This document shows positions 33,655 to 35,450 of a stretch of 35,450 nucleotides of DNA, piece after piece. Each line of letters starts with the position of its first letter. Position 1 is the stretch's first letter. The notes beneath the pieces are model-generated. The model worked only from the letters and a program-made list of their open reading frames with translations, did no database searches and had not been told where the DNA came from. Origin of the DNA: Thioploca sp. (lineage in GTDB: Bacteria; Pseudomonadota; Gammaproteobacteria; Beggiatoales; Beggiatoaceae); contig JAAUSR010000055.1 in assembly GCA_012032555.1 (NCBI GenBank), positions 1 to 35,450 of the forward strand, read 5' to 3'. The position numbers were made by a program, and so were the translations under genes.

Positions 33655-34633
33655 TTCGGAACTGGAAGTTTTTGTACAAGCACTCGAATGGCTAAAACAA
33701 GAACAGTATGCCGTTTTAGTGACGGTAGTTAAAACCTGGGGTGCAACTCCTCGAACAGTTGGGGCGATATTAGCTGTGCGGGGAGATGGTTCAATAGTGG
33801 GTTTTGTTTCGAGTGGCTGTATTGAGGAAGATTTAGCTGGGAAAGTACAAGCGCGGTTTTTTACCGGTCCAACCATTATTAAATATGGAATAACTTCAGA
33901 ACAAAATCAACAGGTTGGCTTATCTTGTGGTGGACAAATTGAACTCTTAGTTGAACCCTTAACTCAGCTCGAACAAATTCAACCAGCAGTAGTCGCGTTA
34001 GAACAGCGTCAAATAATTCAACGCCAAGTCGATTTAAACAGTGGTCAAGTTGACTGGTCAGATGGAGCCACTGCCACAATAGATTTTTATTATGATAGTC
34101 GCCAATTTTGCTATCGATATGGCCCAATTTGGCGGCTACTTATTATCGGTGCCGGGCAAATTGCACGTTATGTGGCTGAATTTGCCTTAGCTTTAAATTA
34201 TCAAGTGATTATCTGTGATCCGCGTCAGGAATATGCTAATCATTGGTCCGTGAAAGCGGCGCAATTAGATTATCGAATGCCAGACGATGCTGTCAAAGCA
34301 TTAATTCAAGATGAACGTAGCGCGGTGATCACTTTAACTCATAATCCCAATTTAGACGATTTAGCTTTATGGGAAGCTTTGCCATCGCCGGCTTTTTATG
34401 TTGGTGCGCTCGGTTCCAAAGCGACTAACGATGGTCGACGCCAACGATTGCTAGAATTAGGAATTACTGAAACAACTTTACAACGGTTACATGCGCCGAT
34501 TGGTTTTCCGATTGGTAGTCATTCACCTCCAGAGATTGCGATTGCTATTCTAGCAGAGTTAACCGCTGTACGAAATCATGTGTATCACCGGAATTTTATT
34601 AGCGGCGGGACAGAGTCGTCGCTTCGGGAGTGA
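33647..34633 (+). CDS. XdhC/CoxI-family molybdenum-cofactor maturation factor
   Basis: The protein has 328 aa. The family protects and sulfurates molybdenum cofactor before insertion into XDH-type enzymes. The N-terminal XdhC/CoxI domain has [30 protein letters not shown] and [13 protein letters not shown], including the conserved Cys residues. The C-terminal Rossmann domain has [20 protein letters not shown], and ends with YVGALGSK and [20 protein letters not shown]. It overlaps the preceding ferredoxin-like gene by 8 bases and the following MocA gene by 56. It may also serve the XdhAB encoded at 16167-19863, which lacks its own neighbour of this kind. Confidence 0.92.
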   Translation: MHSSELEVFVQALEWLKQEQYAVLVTVVKTWGATPRTVGAILAVRGDGSIVGFVSSGCIEEDLAGKVQARFFTGPTIIKYGITSEQNQQVGLSCGGQIELLVEPLTQLEQIQPAVVALEQRQIIQRQVDLNSGQVDWSDGATATIDFYYDSRQFCYRYGPIWRLLIIGAGQIARYVAEFALALNYQVIICDPRQEYANHWSVKAAQLDYRMPDDAVKALIQDERSAVITLTHNPNLDDLALWEALPSPAFYVGALGSKATNDGRRQRLLELGITETTLQRLHAPIGFPIGSHSPPEIAIAILAELTAVRNHVYHRNFISGGTESSLRE

Positions 34634-35147
34634 TAAATTATGCCAGCCGCTACCGAATGGTATACCCATCGGGATCATGGCAGCCCGTCAATTACAATTG
34701 GCTACCGATAAAACGGTAGCTGTCGTATCACCACAATCAACTCAGTTAAGCACGTGGTTACGGGAGGAACATATCACCGTAATGACGTGTCCACAAGCGA
34801 TTCAGGGAATGGGTGCTAGTATTGCCTGTGGTGTTACCGCTAGCTCTGCTGCGCAGGCGTGGGTTATTGCGCTAGCGGATATGCCTTTTATTCAAATGGC
34901 AACCTTGCATCAACTGGTTACTTTATTACGGCAAGGAAGAATGATTGTTGCACCTCAATATCATGGCAAACGAGGTCATCCGGTTGGATTTAATTCACGT
35001 TGGTATACTGAATTAAGTCAATTGCAAGGTGAACCGGGCGCACGGGCTTTATTACAACGCTATGCTGAGCAAATCACTTTATTTCCTTGTGACGACGCTG
35101 GTATTCATCAGGATATTGATAATGAACTCGATTTAATTTCAATTTAA
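34578..35147 (+). CDS. mocA: Molybdenum cofactor cytidylyltransferase (MocA-like)
   Basis: The protein has 189 aa. [16 protein letters not shown] is the NTP-transferase signature LxxGxSxRxGxxK; GMGASIACGV, ALADMPF and GKRGHPVGF with DIDNELDL complete the MocA pattern. It attaches CMP to molybdopterin to make MCD, or is a MobA-like relative; MocA is favoured by the adjacent XdhC and [2Fe-2S] subunit genes. The start must lie inside xdhC because the nucleotide-binding motif is read from the 56-base overlap. Confidence 0.88.
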   Translation: MCITGILLAAGQSRRFGSDKLCQPLPNGIPIGIMAARQLQLATDKTVAVVSPQSTQLSTWLREEHITVMTCPQAIQGMGASIACGVTASSAAQAWVIALADMPFIQMATLHQLVTLLRQGRMIVAPQYHGKRGHPVGFNSRWYTELSQLQGEPGARALLQRYAEQITLFPCDDAGIHQDIDNELDLISI

Positions 35148-35157
35148 CTGAAAGATG

Positions 35158-35188
35158 TAGGTCGGATCAAGCGAAACATCCGACCTAC
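35158..35188 (+). repeat. Palindromic hairpin element, GTAGGTCGGAT arms
   Basis: GTAGGTCGGAT (35158-35168) pairs over 11 bp with ATCCGACCTAC (35178-35188); loop CAAGCGAAAC. It lies 11 bases past the mocA stop and could also serve as its 3' end structure. Confidence 0.75.
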
Positions 35189-35292
35189 CGTTAAAGAGAA
35201 AAATCTGAAAAATACGCGATTGTAGAGCGAGATTTACTGCAATCTTCCCACCCTACGCTAAATTTCACTTAAGTTTGTAGGGTAGGTAATGT

Positions 35293-35450
35293 CCCACTGC
35301 CATTAAGTTAAGAAAAATTTCTCCCCGCCTTGTCAAGGCGGGGCTGGGGGTGGTTGAAAAAGTTAATCTTATTCAACTCGTTAATTACCACCCCCTACCC
35401 CCTCCTTGGTAAGGCGGGGGGAAAACTACGCTTAACTTAATGGGCATGTG
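35293..35450. mobile_element. MITE-like element with inverted ends
   Basis: The left end (CCCACTGCCATTAAGTTAAG at 35293-35312) and the complement of the right end (CACATGCCCATTAAGTTAAG, from 35450 back to 35431) match at most positions. Inside, CTCCCCGCCTTG on the left mirrors AAGGCGGGGGG on the right, with GTGGTTGAAAAAGTTAA and a TTAATTACCACCCCC block around the centre. There is no coding frame. About 158 bases, non-autonomous if mobile. The window ends at its right edge, so a target duplication cannot be seen. Confidence 0.6.

Larger units (their letters stand above)
35148..35450. other. Intergenic tail with two repeat elements
   Basis: Beyond the mocA stop lie the hairpin at 35158-35188, a short AT-rich spacer (about 35190-35270), and the MITE-like element that fills the rest of the window. 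I see no gene. Confidence 0.65.

Overview
The window looks like a contig piece from a low-GC gammaproteobacterium, most likely a large filamentous sulfur bacterium of the Beggiatoa/Thioploca/Thiomargarita type. This placement is inferred from gene order (lysC-csrA, DUF2062 next to comEC, ilvE-zinc ribbon-waaF, an MTIP-HPRT pair), from the AT-rich spacers, from plant-type LRR surface proteins, and from many short palindromes of the GTAGGTCGGGTTA...GCGAAGCG...TAACCCGAC kind. No rRNA or tRNA gene is available to confirm it.

Region 1 (1-2700) is a gene graveyard. It holds fragments of secreted-protein genes on both strands, interrupted by stops and by hairpin repeats. Region 2 (2730-15535) is an accessory surface-protein island. 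It contains a Cys-rich secreted protein; a PKD protein that carries a Cys/Asp-rich linker and ends in what looks like a type IV pilin head domain; and two giant secreted paralogs (1760 and 1340 aa) with plant-type LRRs, cohesin-like, dockerin-like and beta-propeller-like modules. Small ORFs and an LRR remnant follow. The three large minus-strand genes share a conserved leader: a covarying hairpin, then the same Shine-Dalgarno and first codons.

Region 3 (16167-35147) is mostly housekeeping: xdhB-xdhA (purine oxidation), lysC-csrA, a DUF2062 membrane protein, comEC, an operon hpt-mtnP-prmC, a small secreted Cys protein, an operon ilvE-zinc ribbon-waaF, an unknown gene followed by hemN, a lipoprotein, and an operon of a CoxS/IorA-type [2Fe-2S] subunit, XdhC and a MocA-like cytidylyltransferase. 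The last two probably mature molybdenum hydroxylases such as the XdhAB encoded 14 kb away. The window ends in a MITE-like inverted-repeat element.

Two otherwise intact genes, xdhB and ilvE, are each broken by one missing base in a homopolymer, after which the family C-terminus continues in another frame. That pattern suggests sequencing error more than decay. The best candidates for something undescribed are the PKD-linker-pilin-like protein, the LRR/cohesin/dockerin/propeller paralogs with their shared leader, and a recurring 'CHAxYS' module found in four copies.
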